From: Saprospira sp. CCB-QB6
GTDB lineage: Bacteria; Bacteroidota; Bacteroidia; Chitinophagales; Saprospiraceae
Direction of reading: 5' to 3'
DNA: 64,000 bases
Assembly: GCF_028464065.1 (NCBI RefSeq)
Contig: NZ_CP116808.1
Span: forward strand, 2,435,501 to 2,499,500
The notes below the pieces were generated by a model, which had not been told where the DNA came from, searched no databases, and worked only from the letters and a program-made list of their open reading frames with translations. The position numbers were made by a program, and so were the translations under genes. Positions 1-7,767 of this stretch are shown here, one piece after another. The stretch's first letter is position 1; every line of letters begins with the position of its first letter.

Positions 1-319
1 CTGTGATATGAGTAGAGTTGTAGGATTTTTTTTTACTATTAGCAGTAGAACTGCTTCGATTTAATTTGATAGTCGCACTACTAGAGTCTTTATTTGGGCT
101 ATATTGTATTAGCTCCACTTCTATTACATCATTTCCCCTTTTGCTGCTAGATAGCCTTGTAATCTTCCCATCGGTCCAAGTGGTATCGCCCTCAATAATA
201 GGTTCAGGTTGACTATCCTTAGCTGTAGTTTTTTGAGGGGGGTCCTCTGCACAGCTGCTGAAAAATAAAAGGCCAATTATCGATAGCAAAAGGGGGATCA
301 GGTGTTTGGAGGCTGTCAT
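1..319 (-). CDS. Lipoprotein, partial (3' part beyond the window), paralogue of the next lipoprotein
   Basis: The frame is open from an ATG at 317-319 to the window edge (106 codons, no stop). The N-terminus has a hydrophobic stretch (LIPLLLSIIGLLFF) and a lipobox ending in Cys23 (FFSSC), so it should be an outer- or inner-membrane lipoprotein. The following part (PPQKTTAKDSQPEPI, then TWTDGKITRLSSSKR) is almost the same as in the lipoprotein at 2352-3044, and the DNA is also nearly identical there, which points to a recent duplication or gene conversion. It is the last visible gene of a four-gene minus-strand cluster. The family is unknown. Confidence 0.8.
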   Translation of the reverse strand, partial: MTASKHLIPLLLSIIGLLFFSSCAEDPPQKTTAKDSQPEPIIEGDTTWTDGKITRLSSSKRGNDVIEVELIQYSPNKDSSSATIKLNRSSSTANSKKKSYNSTHIT

Positions 320-348
320 TGGGTTAAATTTTTTTGTGGTAATTGGGA

Positions 349-382
349 GTTAAATAAAGCCCAAAACCAAGATTTTGGGCTT
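349..382 (-). terminator. Putative intrinsic terminator of the 638-aa gene
   Basis: A perfect 10-bp inverted repeat (AAGCCCAAAA / TTTTGGGCTT) with a 6-nt loop lies just beyond the stop codon of the 638-residue gene. On the minus strand it is followed by a T-rich stretch. Confidence 0.6.
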
Positions 383-410
383 CGACATAGGTTGTATGAG
401 AAAGTTGATT

Positions 411-2327
411 TTACTCTTTAAGCAAAACAAAGTAGCCTGCCATATCTTTTGATTGTGTGCGTTTAACTTCGTTCAGCTTATAGCTGAGAGGATGAAAGTC
501 TTTGCCTTTCAGTTCTTTGATGTGTTCATTTAAGCGTTCTGTCAATTTTTGGCAGACATCATTAACTGTACCCTCATTGTATGAATGTCTAAAAGTAGCT
601 CTGAAAATCAATTGTGTAGTGTTGGTAGTTGCTATTCGCGCTGCCATCTCCTTGATTTTAGCCTGAAAGTTATCGAGTAAAATTCCACCAAACTCCTTTT
701 CATATCTTGTCTCCTCTTTACTATAAATACCAAAGGTATTACTGAGTAGATAGGTCTTATTCAGTTGAAGGTCTTGGCCAAAAGCAACATTTTTATCACT
801 CAACTCTTTTTTTGTCTGAATTTCTTTCTTGTACTTATCGGTCTTGGCAATTTCCTCATGAAATTTAGAAGCCTCCGCTCTAGCTGCAATGAGCTTAAGA
901 ACTATCTCTTCATCCACTCCATACCGTCTAGCATTATTGGCATAGCCCTTTATTTTTCCTAATAGCTCATGCTCCGCAATAATTTCTTTTAACTCGTTAA
1001 GAGAGCCATATTTTACTGTTGTCGGGTCAATTCCAAAAGTTCTGGCTTTGGCTTGAAGAGCTATTTTTTCTTTTTGATCTTCCCGATCTTGGGCCTCTTG
1101 TCTCCGTCTTTTGGCTAAGGAGTTAGCATATTGAGAACCTGTAGAGGGGCAACCATCTTTAGTTTGATTAAGATCAACTACTTCTTCCTTTTTTTTCTCT
1201 TTGAATAATTCAGTCGCCAATGATTCATAATTCTTGGACACATCATATTGGTCTATCCCCGTACTTGCTGCGCCTTGACCTTTGTAGCTAATAGTTGTAT
1301 TGGGAAATACTTTTTTTAACTCAAGAAGAGATGCAACTTGACTCGTTTTCTCAGGGAATGCTATGCTAAAAATCTTAGCATTCATTTCATCATCATCATT
1401 TGTAAACATTGTTTTAATGACTTTTGATGGATCTACCATATCTCCATCGAGTGGAAAAGCTGTATATTCGCAAATTTGAACAACAGAGGTATTAGATTTT
1501 TCAAAAAGTTCTTGTAATGAGGCTTTGATCAAACGGTCGACCTGATCGCCCAACTTTAGATTTGATTTTTCCAAATTCTCTGAGGCATTCTGAACAGAAC
1601 TTATAAAAACCTTAAATTTGATATATTTACTACTTGGACTTAAGTTATCATCTTTAAGTATACTTTCTAAAAATCCCAGAAATTTCTGGTTAACATTACT
1701 GGCACCTACTTGATTTTCTACTTCTTTATCTATTAGGTTCTCTCTAATATCTAATTCTAAGGATGCACTGAGACTCGCTTTAGTAATTGCTGCTGGAGAA
1801 GAGGGGGCTAGTGCCGTCAATATTTCGATAACCTCATCAAATAGAGGTAAATAAGCTTGAGTTAATTTTGTTGCCTTATTAGCTATTTTTTCAATAATAT
1901 AGCCTTTTATTCCTCCTTCTGAAGGAATACTTTCGGATAAATTTAGACTATCTAGAATGCATTTTGCATTATCAAAGGAGCTTTCACTAAATTTAAAAAT
2001 ATTGTTGAAAACATGTCTCAAAGAATTAGTGTATGTATTAGTAGCATTTCTGGCGCGCTCGTATGCATCATGTGCTCTGCTGGCTGTTATCTCACTAAGA
2101 TCTTCATTCTGAAGGAGATTTACAATCTCTTCATTAACAGAAATAAAGGCTTCAATTTCTCTTAATTGCTGTTCATAAAATTCTCGTTGCGTACTTAACT
2201 CTTTATCTAAAGGATTGCTTATTTCTTGTTTGCGAAGTTTGTATACAAGTTTTTTGTAATTTTCTTGTTCCTCCTTGAAGGCAAGCAAAATTTTACTTAT
2301 TTCCGCTAATATTTTTTCTTTATCCAT
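411..2327 (-). CDS. Hypothetical coiled-coil-rich protein, 638 aa
   Basis: I do not recognise this protein. It has no signal peptide or membrane segment and should be cytoplasmic. The first 75 residues are charged and heptad-like. Residues about 385-500 are rich in Lys, Glu and Arg (including LAKRRRQEAQDRED) and probably helical. The C-terminal 90 residues (TQLIFRATFRHSY onward) look globular. It lies 24 bp after the lipoprotein gene and is probably co-transcribed with it. Its DNA is visibly richer in A+T than the housekeeping genes further on, which could mean acquisition by transfer. Role unknown. Confidence 0.75.
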   Translation of the reverse strand: MDKEKILAEISKILLAFKEEQENYKKLVYKLRKQEISNPLDKELSTQREFYEQQLREIEAFISVNEEIVNLLQNEDLSEITASRAHDAYERARNATNTYTNSLRHVFNNIFKFSESSFDNAKCILDSLNLSESIPSEGGIKGYIIEKIANKATKLTQAYLPLFDEVIEILTALAPSSPAAITKASLSASLELDIRENLIDKEVENQVGASNVNQKFLGFLESILKDDNLSPSSKYIKFKVFISSVQNASENLEKSNLKLGDQVDRLIKASLQELFEKSNTSVVQICEYTAFPLDGDMVDPSKVIKTMFTNDDDEMNAKIFSIAFPEKTSQVASLLELKKVFPNTTISYKGQGAASTGIDQYDVSKNYESLATELFKEKKKEEVVDLNQTKDGCPSTGSQYANSLAKRRRQEAQDREDQKEKIALQAKARTFGIDPTTVKYGSLNELKEIIAEHELLGKIKGYANNARRYGVDEEIVLKLIAARAEASKFHEEIAKTDKYKKEIQTKKELSDKNVAFGQDLQLNKTYLLSNTFGIYSKEETRYEKEFGGILLDNFQAKIKEMAARIATTNTTQLIFRATFRHSYNEGTVNDVCQKLTERLNEHIKELKGKDFHPLSYKLNEVKRTQSKDMAGYFVLLKE

Positions 2328-2351
2328 AACTTATTTTGGTGACTTTAATAC

Positions 2352-3044
2352 TTAATATTCTTTATAATAAGACATTATGAATTGCTCTGGCAATGGCTCT
2401 ATTTTTTTTTCTATACTATCAGCTAGCTTATAAGTTGATATATCGCTTATTTCATATGAAAAAAAACAATCACCATTCATATGAAAAAATGACTTTCTAG
2501 TTGTATGTACTGACATATTGTCTAGTTTTTTATTAAGCTCTTTTTCCACTATGACAGGTATGACTTTAGGATCAAAGCTAAATTCTCTATCGCCTTTTCT
2601 ATTGCTTCTTACAGCTAGTGATATAGTATGACCTCTCTTAATTTTTACTAAGTGGTATTTCTGTGTAGGAGTATTGTTTTCATCAAAAAGGTCTAGTCCT
2701 CTAAAGGAATCAATTGCTATAGCTACTGTATAATATTCTGCATTCGTAGATATTATTTGTCCAGAGGGCATAAATTTGTCAATAGTCCTTACTATAGTCG
2801 TACTACTAGAATCCCCATCAGGAGTATATTCTATCAACTCTACTACTGTTATACTATCTTCCCTTTTGCTGCTAGATAGCCTTGTAATCTTCCCATCAGT
2901 CCAACTGGTGTCGCGCTTAACAATAGGTTCAGGTTGACTATCCTTAGCTGTAGTTTTTTGAGGGGTTTCCTCTTCACAGCTGCTGACAAATAAAAGGCAA
3001 CTCATACTTAGTAGAAGCAAGCTCATTTTAGATCGATATTCCAT
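2352..3044 (-). CDS. Lipoprotein, hypothetical, 230 aa
   Basis: The N-terminus MEYRSKMSLLLLSMSCLLFVSSC is a lipoprotein signal with the lipid-accepting Cys at residue 23. The start at 3044 is chosen, rather than an in-frame ATG 27 nt upstream, because it puts the Cys at the same position (23) as in the paralogue at the window start. It overlaps the end of the preceding gene by 17 bp, which suggests translational coupling. After the Cys there is a low-complexity linker (EEETPQKTTAKDSQPEP) and then a mostly beta-strand domain of about 180 residues with no recognised family. Confidence 0.75.
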   Translation of the reverse strand: MEYRSKMSLLLLSMSCLLFVSSCEEETPQKTTAKDSQPEPIVKRDTSWTDGKITRLSSSKREDSITVVELIEYTPDGDSSSTTIVRTIDKFMPSGQIISTNAEYYTVAIAIDSFRGLDLFDENNTPTQKYHLVKIKRGHTISLAVRSNRKGDREFSFDPKVIPVIVEKELNKKLDNMSVHTTRKSFFHMNGDCFFSYEISDISTYKLADSIEKKIEPLPEQFIMSYYKEY

Positions 3045-3927
3045 AGTCTTTAAATTTAGTTTTAAGTTCATTTTTAAGTGATTGTAATTTATTCGAACTT
3101 TGGTTTAAGTCATTTAATAAAGTGTGGAGCTCCCCCCGCACCTCATCCAAATTCCCCTCTACCGTTCGGTTTTTTAAATGCTGTTTTAGGTTGGCCACAA
3201 TCTTAATTAGCCGAGGCTCTTTGGCCTTTACCTCTGCTACAAAAGCGCTGTATTTCTCCTGTTTTTGCTCACTAATTTCCGCCAATTTGTCTTGTAGAGA
3301 TTTAGAGAGTTTTAGTAGGCGAAGCGATAACTGATAATGTCGCTCTTCAATTTTTTCTGGCGTTTTGGCCTTAAGTATGGGAATGACATTGTTGGCGACC
3401 AAGGCAAAGGTTTTCTTGTAGGCCCGGATAATGCTAATCATCTTCTGATCATCATTTTCTTGGTCCACTTCGGCCTCTATTTGGTCTATTTCTTCTGCTT
3501 CTAGACCTACTTCTTGCAGCCCTAAATCTCCCTTGAAGATGTCTATCGCAAAGCCCAATTTCTTAAATAGCTTTTTGCCGTTTTTCTTCATCTTTGCAGG
3601 CTTACCCTTGCCATCATTTAAGGCAATGCGCATAGTGGGAGGCTGTCCCTCTACTTCCTGAAAATAACAGATCCCCTTGGCAAAGTCTTTTTCTGCCTTT
3701 CGATCAGTTTTTAGTCCCTTATAATATTTCATTAGGGGGCCAGATAACTTGCCCAGCAAGATTAATGTCCCTACCGAACCACAACTAAAAGTATAATCAG
3801 ATAAAACAACTACGCCAGTTTGCCCAAAAGCAGCAGCCCGTTTTACCTCTCGCTCAGTCAACTTGATATACTGTACTTCCGTCAAGTCTTTTAGCTCTTC
3901 TAACTTGATTTTAGATTTAAAAGCCAT
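3028..3927 (-). CDS. Hypothetical protein, 299 aa, helical C-terminal half
   Basis: This is the first gene of the minus-strand cluster. Residues 30-65 contain a hydrophobic segment (TGVVVLSDYTFSCGSVGTL). Residues 160-299 are strongly helical and charged, like a coiled coil (LSLRLLKLSKSLQDKLAEI and similar). There is no signal peptide. I recognise no family. The association with a lipoprotein and a second large coiled-coil protein suggests that the products act together, but this is inference only. Confidence 0.75.
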   Translation of the reverse strand: MAFKSKIKLEELKDLTEVQYIKLTEREVKRAAAFGQTGVVVLSDYTFSCGSVGTLILLGKLSGPLMKYYKGLKTDRKAEKDFAKGICYFQEVEGQPPTMRIALNDGKGKPAKMKKNGKKLFKKLGFAIDIFKGDLGLQEVGLEAEEIDQIEAEVDQENDDQKMISIIRAYKKTFALVANNVIPILKAKTPEKIEERHYQLSLRLLKLSKSLQDKLAEISEQKQEKYSAFVAEVKAKEPRLIKIVANLKQHLKNRTVEGNLDEVRGELHTLLNDLNQSSNKLQSLKNELKTKFKDYGISI

Positions 3928-3958
3928 ACGCTAAAGTTTTTACGGTTATCGGATACGA

Positions 3959-3989
3959 CTAAGGTAGAGGCTTTTTTTCGCAAACGCAA
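3959..3989 (-). promoter_or_regulatory. Putative promoter of the 3927-1 cluster
   Basis: On the minus strand a TTG is followed after 20 nt by TACCTTAG, a one-mismatch version of the Bacteroidota -7 box TAnnTTTG. The predicted RNA would start about 25-30 nt before the ATG. The rest of the gap up to 4203 is AT-rich with no other visible feature. Confidence 0.4.
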
Positions 3990-4203
3990 GTTATATTTTA
4001 AATTTAATTCATTTTTTATTTTTTGAATTTTTAAATATAGGGTTTTATGTTTGAAGGCGGCAAGTGTTTGTTTAGGTTGTTTATTTCAACTTCTGTAGAT
4101 TTGTGACAACGAAAAAAGAGCTTTTGATCTACTAATAAGTTCTTAATTGAATGAAATGATGAATTGGAATAACTGAAAAGGCCCAAGCGCAGAATTCCTA
4201 TTT

Positions 4204-4454
4204 GGCCTAGCGATGTGCAGCAGTGGCCCGCAGGGCCAGACCAAGCCGCTGAAAGCGGCGAAGGGCCGAGCGAATAGCGAGCTGCGAAACGTAGCGCCCG
4301 CCGCAGGCGGGAGGCCCCAAAACAACAGCGAGCTGCGACAACCAGCCTCAAAGAGGCGCCAGTTCGACGAAGTAAATGACAACAAGGCCTTTAGGCCGCA
4401 GTTCGACGACCAAAGGGAGTAACCGCCCGCCGGTGGCGGGAGGCCCCAAAAAAA
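4204..4454 (+). repeat. CLE 1, type A with an appended extra arm
   Basis: The core is 4204-4322. It begins GGCCTAGCGATG and ends GGAGGCCCCAAAA, so the outer stem is GGCCT/AGGCC. Internal arms are TGGCCC-gcag-GGGCCA, GCCGCT-gaa-AGCGGC and a final stem of CCCGCC/GGCGGG. The core is followed by a second module (4323-4454) with its own GGAGGCCCCAAAA end. That module has two copies of a motif containing GACAAC and CAGTTCGACGA. The 3' end lies 63 bp before the co-oriented M48 peptidase gene. General features of the CLE family are given under findings. Confidence 0.85.
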
Positions 4455-4517
4455 TAAATCAGTTGCAGCTTTGGCCTAAATTCTGCAATTTTGCCCTACT
4501 CATCATTTCAATAACTT

Positions 4518-6149
4518 ATGCAGTATTATTTACTTTTTGCCCTCTTCCTTCTGGGCTATACAAATAGCTATGCGCAAAGCAAGGCCCAACAGGCTAAGGC
4601 CAAGACTTGTGAAAAGGTCTATCAGGAAATTGCCCAGGCCATTAATGACCCCCGCCCGTTGCCGGCCTTTAATTTTATTTATCAAAAAGGCAGTAAGCCT
4701 TATCATAATGCCTACTACAACCCGCAAAACAACTCTATTAATTTTGGAGAAGGGATTTATGATCTGGCCCTAGAATTTGGCACTGATTCTCTAAACGCCC
4801 TAGCTATGGTGCTGGGCCATGAACTAGCCCATTATTATAAGGACCACGGCTGGGGGATGTCTTTCGGCATCGCCAATGAAGACAGCGAGATTGCCGATAA
4901 GATTTATGAAATGGAGCTGGATGAAACCCAACGCGCCCGCATGGAAGCCGAAGCCGATTATTTTGGTGGCCTTTTTGGCTATCTGGCCGGCTATAATACC
5001 CTAGAGGTAGGGGGGGAGTTTTATAGCCGCTTGTATGAGACAATCGGTTTGCCCGACTCTACCAAAGGCTATCCTAGCCGAACTGACCGCATCGCGATTT
5101 GCGATAACTCTCAAAAGATGCTGCAAGACCTTTTGCCCCTTTTTCAAATGGCCAATTATCTAGCATTAATGGGACAAGAAGAACGGGCCGCCAGAGCCTA
5201 CGCCCAACTGGCCCAACAGTTTCCAGGCCGAGCTATTTATAATAATGCAGCCGTGAATTTTCTGCTGGCCGCCCTCAAAGAATATAAGGCCGAAGAATTA
5301 CCCTTTCAATTGCCTTTGCAGCTAGAACTCCAAAGCCGATTGGAGCAAAATAGCAAGGGCAATAGCCAACCCAAAAAGGAACGCTTTCTGGCTCAAGCCC
5401 AGCAAATGCTAGATAAATCGCTACAGGTTTCGCCTAATTACGGGCCCGCTTTACTCAATGAAATTATCTGGGCCCTGCTCAAAGAAGATCGAGATTTAGC
5501 CCTCTTTAAGGCAAAACGCTTGGCTAAAAATGAGGAAATGCCCGCTCATATTCAACATAAGGCCGAGCTCCTAATCGGGATTATTTGGGCCCAAAACGGA
5601 GACGAAAAAGCCGCCAAAAAACAGTTTAAACAATTGCGGAAATCTCTGCCCGATTTGGCCGAGGCCAACCTCAATGCCCTCAAATCTAAACGCTGGCAAG
5701 CCCGACAAGCCACTAAACAACAAGAAATTAGCGGAGAAACCGAGAGCTATGCCGAACTTCCCTTGGCCGAACTTCCTAGCTATTTTGAAAATAATCAACC
5801 CGACATCATCCAAATGATGGAACGCCAACAAGAGGATAGCCCCGAGTTGCTATTAATCGCTAGCCGATTGGAGCAAAAAGAGGCCCTGCTTTTGGCTAGC
5901 TACGGCCAAGCCAATGAAGAGGAAATCTGGGGCTTTTTGCAGTTTAATGCCGACTATCAAGGAGAAACCGCCCGCGGAATTAAAATCGGTAGCCGCCAAA
6001 GCGAAATCGAAAAATTATACGGCTTTGCCGCCAATAGCCTAAGCACGGGCAAGGGGAAGTTGCTCTATTATCCTTTGGCTGGACTCATTTTTAGTTTGGA
6101 CCAAAATGGGCAGCTAGGCAGTTGGTTGCAGTTTTCTAAATTGCAATAA
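4518..6149 (+). CDS. Secreted M48-family metallopeptidase with TPR-like repeats
   Basis: A zinc peptidase of the M48 (BepA/HtpX-like) group, 543 aa. Residues 1-19 are a Sec signal peptide ending at YAQ. The zinc motif HELAH is at 101-105, and the third ligand is in EAEADYFG near residue 145. Residues about 205-395 contain TPR-like helical pairs (ERAARAYAQLAQQFPG; DEKAAKKQFKQLRKSLPD). The C-terminal 100 residues are unassigned. It probably acts in the periplasm on misfolded or outer-membrane proteins, as BepA does; substrate unknown. The next gene starts one base after its stop codon, so the two are co-translated. Confidence 0.85.
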   Translation: MQYYLLFALFLLGYTNSYAQSKAQQAKAKTCEKVYQEIAQAINDPRPLPAFNFIYQKGSKPYHNAYYNPQNNSINFGEGIYDLALEFGTDSLNALAMVLGHELAHYYKDHGWGMSFGIANEDSEIADKIYEMELDETQRARMEAEADYFGGLFGYLAGYNTLEVGGEFYSRLYETIGLPDSTKGYPSRTDRIAICDNSQKMLQDLLPLFQMANYLALMGQEERAARAYAQLAQQFPGRAIYNNAAVNFLLAALKEYKAEELPFQLPLQLELQSRLEQNSKGNSQPKKERFLAQAQQMLDKSLQVSPNYGPALLNEIIWALLKEDRDLALFKAKRLAKNEEMPAHIQHKAELLIGIIWAQNGDEKAAKKQFKQLRKSLPDLAEANLNALKSKRWQARQATKQQEISGETESYAELPLAELPSYFENNQPDIIQMMERQQEDSPELLLIASRLEQKEALLLASYGQANEEEIWGFLQFNADYQGETARGIKIGSRQSEIEKLYGFAANSLSTGKGKLLYYPLAGLIFSLDQNGQLGSWLQFSKLQ

Positions 6150-6150
6150 A

Positions 6151-7269
6151 ATGCTCTATATCTACGGCTTAATTCTTTTCCTTAGCCTCGGCTACGGCGC
6201 ATTAATGGCCAGCTATTGCTTCTTTTGGGCAAGGCTGGCCCCTTCTTTTTTAGCCCCCAATTATCAGCCGAAAAAAAAAATCAGTATTGTCTTGGCCGCC
6301 AGAAATGAGGCGGAGCATATCGAAAGCTGCCTCCGCTCTCTCTTGGCTCAGGATTATCCGCCCGAATTAATGGAGATTGTTCTGGTGGATGACCATTCTG
6401 AAGACGCCACCCGCAGCATTGCCCAAAGTTTCCAAGACGAACGCCTGCATATTATCGCTCTGCAAAAGGGCCTAGGCAAAAAAGCCGCCCTGGCCCAAGC
6501 TATTGCCGCCGCCCAAGGCGAATACCTGCTTTTTACCGATGCCGATTGCCAATTGCCCCCCCTTTGGGCCAAACAACTTTGCTTCCCGATGGAGCAAGAA
6601 AATATGCAGTTTGTGGCCGCTCCCGTCCTCTTTACCTATCGCAATCGCTTTCTGGAAAAAGCTCAGGCACTCGATTTTATGGGCATGATGGCCATCACGG
6701 GCGCAGGCATTAATGGCCAATATATGCGGATGTGCAATGGGGCCAATATGGCCTACCCCAAAGCCCGATATATCGAACTCAACGGCTTTGCCGGCATGGA
6801 TCAGCTCGCCTCTGGCGACGATATGCTCTTTTTGCAAAAAGTAGCCGAAAAATACCCCGAACAAATCGCTTTTGTCAAAAGCCTTGAGGCTGCCGTGCAG
6901 ACTCCCGCCGTGCAAACTTATGCCGCCTTTTGGCGACAACGCCTCCGCTGGTCCTCCAAATCTGGCGCCTACAAAGACCGCCGAACCGAACTGCAATTGG
7001 GCCTCGTTTGGGCCTTCTCCTGCTCCCTTTTTATGAGCAGTATTGCCCTGTTTTTCGGCTTTTCGCCCTATTGGGTCCTCGGCCAATGGGCCCTCAAAGC
7101 CCTAGCCGATTACTGCCTGCTGTCTAGCGCTAGCCGCTTTTTTCAGCGCCGCCAACTCCTCCGCATTTTCTGGCCCGCCCTGCTGGCTCACCTGATTTAT
7201 ATTGTGCTGGTTGGCACGGCCTCGCTTTTCCCACAAAATTATCAATGGAAAGGCCGTTCATGGCGATAA
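6151..7269 (+). CDS. Family 2 glycosyltransferase, membrane-bound
   Basis: A 372-aa processive-type GT2 enzyme. An N-terminal membrane helix (residues 3-25) is followed by the GT-A fold with VLAARNEAEHIE, the DD of VDDHS (80-81), the DxD motif (DAD, 130-132), a GDD (in ASGDDMLF) and a QRLRW motif near residue 265. Two to three C-terminal membrane helices follow. It probably transfers a sugar to a lipid or polysaccharide at the inner membrane. Its acceptor cannot be told from the sequence. It starts directly after the M48 peptidase stop. Confidence 0.88.
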   Translation: MLYIYGLILFLSLGYGALMASYCFFWARLAPSFLAPNYQPKKKISIVLAARNEAEHIESCLRSLLAQDYPPELMEIVLVDDHSEDATRSIAQSFQDERLHIIALQKGLGKKAALAQAIAAAQGEYLLFTDADCQLPPLWAKQLCFPMEQENMQFVAAPVLFTYRNRFLEKAQALDFMGMMAITGAGINGQYMRMCNGANMAYPKARYIELNGFAGMDQLASGDDMLFLQKVAEKYPEQIAFVKSLEAAVQTPAVQTYAAFWRQRLRWSSKSGAYKDRRTELQLGLVWAFSCSLFMSSIALFFGFSPYWVLGQWALKALADYCLLSSASRFFQRRQLLRIFWPALLAHLIYIVLVGTASLFPQNYQWKGRSWR

Positions 7270-7276
7270 GATGAAG

Positions 7277-7395
7277 TTTTGGGGCCTCCTGCCTGCGGCA
7301 GGCGCTACGTTTCGCAGCTCGCTGTTCGCTCGGCCCTTCGGCGGCTTTGCCGGCTTGGTCTGGCCCTGCGGGCCACTGCTGCACATCGCTAGGCC
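7277..7395 (-). repeat. CLE 2, type A
   Basis: Read on the minus strand it starts GGCCTAGCGATG and ends GGAGGCCCCAAAA. The CCCCAAAA end lies 7 bp past the stop codon of the plus-strand glycosyltransferase gene, so it is antisense to that gene. Confidence 0.85.
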
Positions 7396-7660
7396 TGCGG
7401 CCCTTCGGGCCTGTAGGATGGATATATAGACCTGCGGGTTGAAACCCGCAGCCAGATTAGGTCCCAATTAGCAAGCTTTTAGCGCTCCCATGGCTTGCAG
7501 CTTAAAAGCCGCAAGACCTGAAAACCGAATGCCTTCGCCTATCTCCGATGAAGCCGGGGCTTTTAAGCCGCTGCGGCGAACAAAATGACGGCCCAACAAG
7601 ATTGGCTGCGGCCTTTAGGCTGCAGAAACAGGATTTTTGGCCCCCCCAGTTGTTAAGGGG
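7396..7660. other. Intergenic stretch rich in hairpins
   Basis: Between CLE 2 and the 21-bp repeats lie several short inverted repeats: GGCCC-ttc-GGGCC directly after CLE 2, a perfect 8-bp stem CTGCGGGT/ACCCGCAG at 7432-7451, and GCGGCC-ttta-GGCTGC near 7610. No open frame of note is present. It may be a decayed or different structured element. Confidence 0.4.
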
Positions 7661-7703
7661 CTGTTAAAAATGAAAATAATGTAACAAAATCAAAAAGGGT
7701 AAA

Positions 7704-7766
7704 AGTTATGTCTAGAACATAACTGGCTTGGTAAAAAACATAACTAGCTATGTCTGGGACATAACT
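7704..7766. repeat. ACATAACT motif repeated every 21 bp, with inverted partners
   Basis: ACATAACT occurs at 7717, 7738 and 7759, exactly 21 bp (two helical turns) apart. Two copies are preceded, across a 5-nt spacer, by an inverted partner: a perfect AGTTATGT at 7704 and AGCTATGT at 7746. The array ends 2 bp before the stop codon of the DUF2779 gene, between convergent genes. It looks like a phased protein-binding site, or could form small hairpins in either transcript. Confidence 0.6.
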
Positions 7767-7767
7767 A

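Noticed and set aside
4213-4422. Small proteins encoded by CLEs (e.g. MCSSGPQGQTKPL, MDSSGPKGQTQPP)
   Set aside because: All frames on both strands stay open because the element is GC-rich. Changes between copies conserve base pairing in stems rather than one reading frame.
6472-7086. 204-residue minus-strand frame inside the glycosyltransferase gene
   Set aside because: It is a shadow of a strongly supported GT2 coding region with clear motifs.
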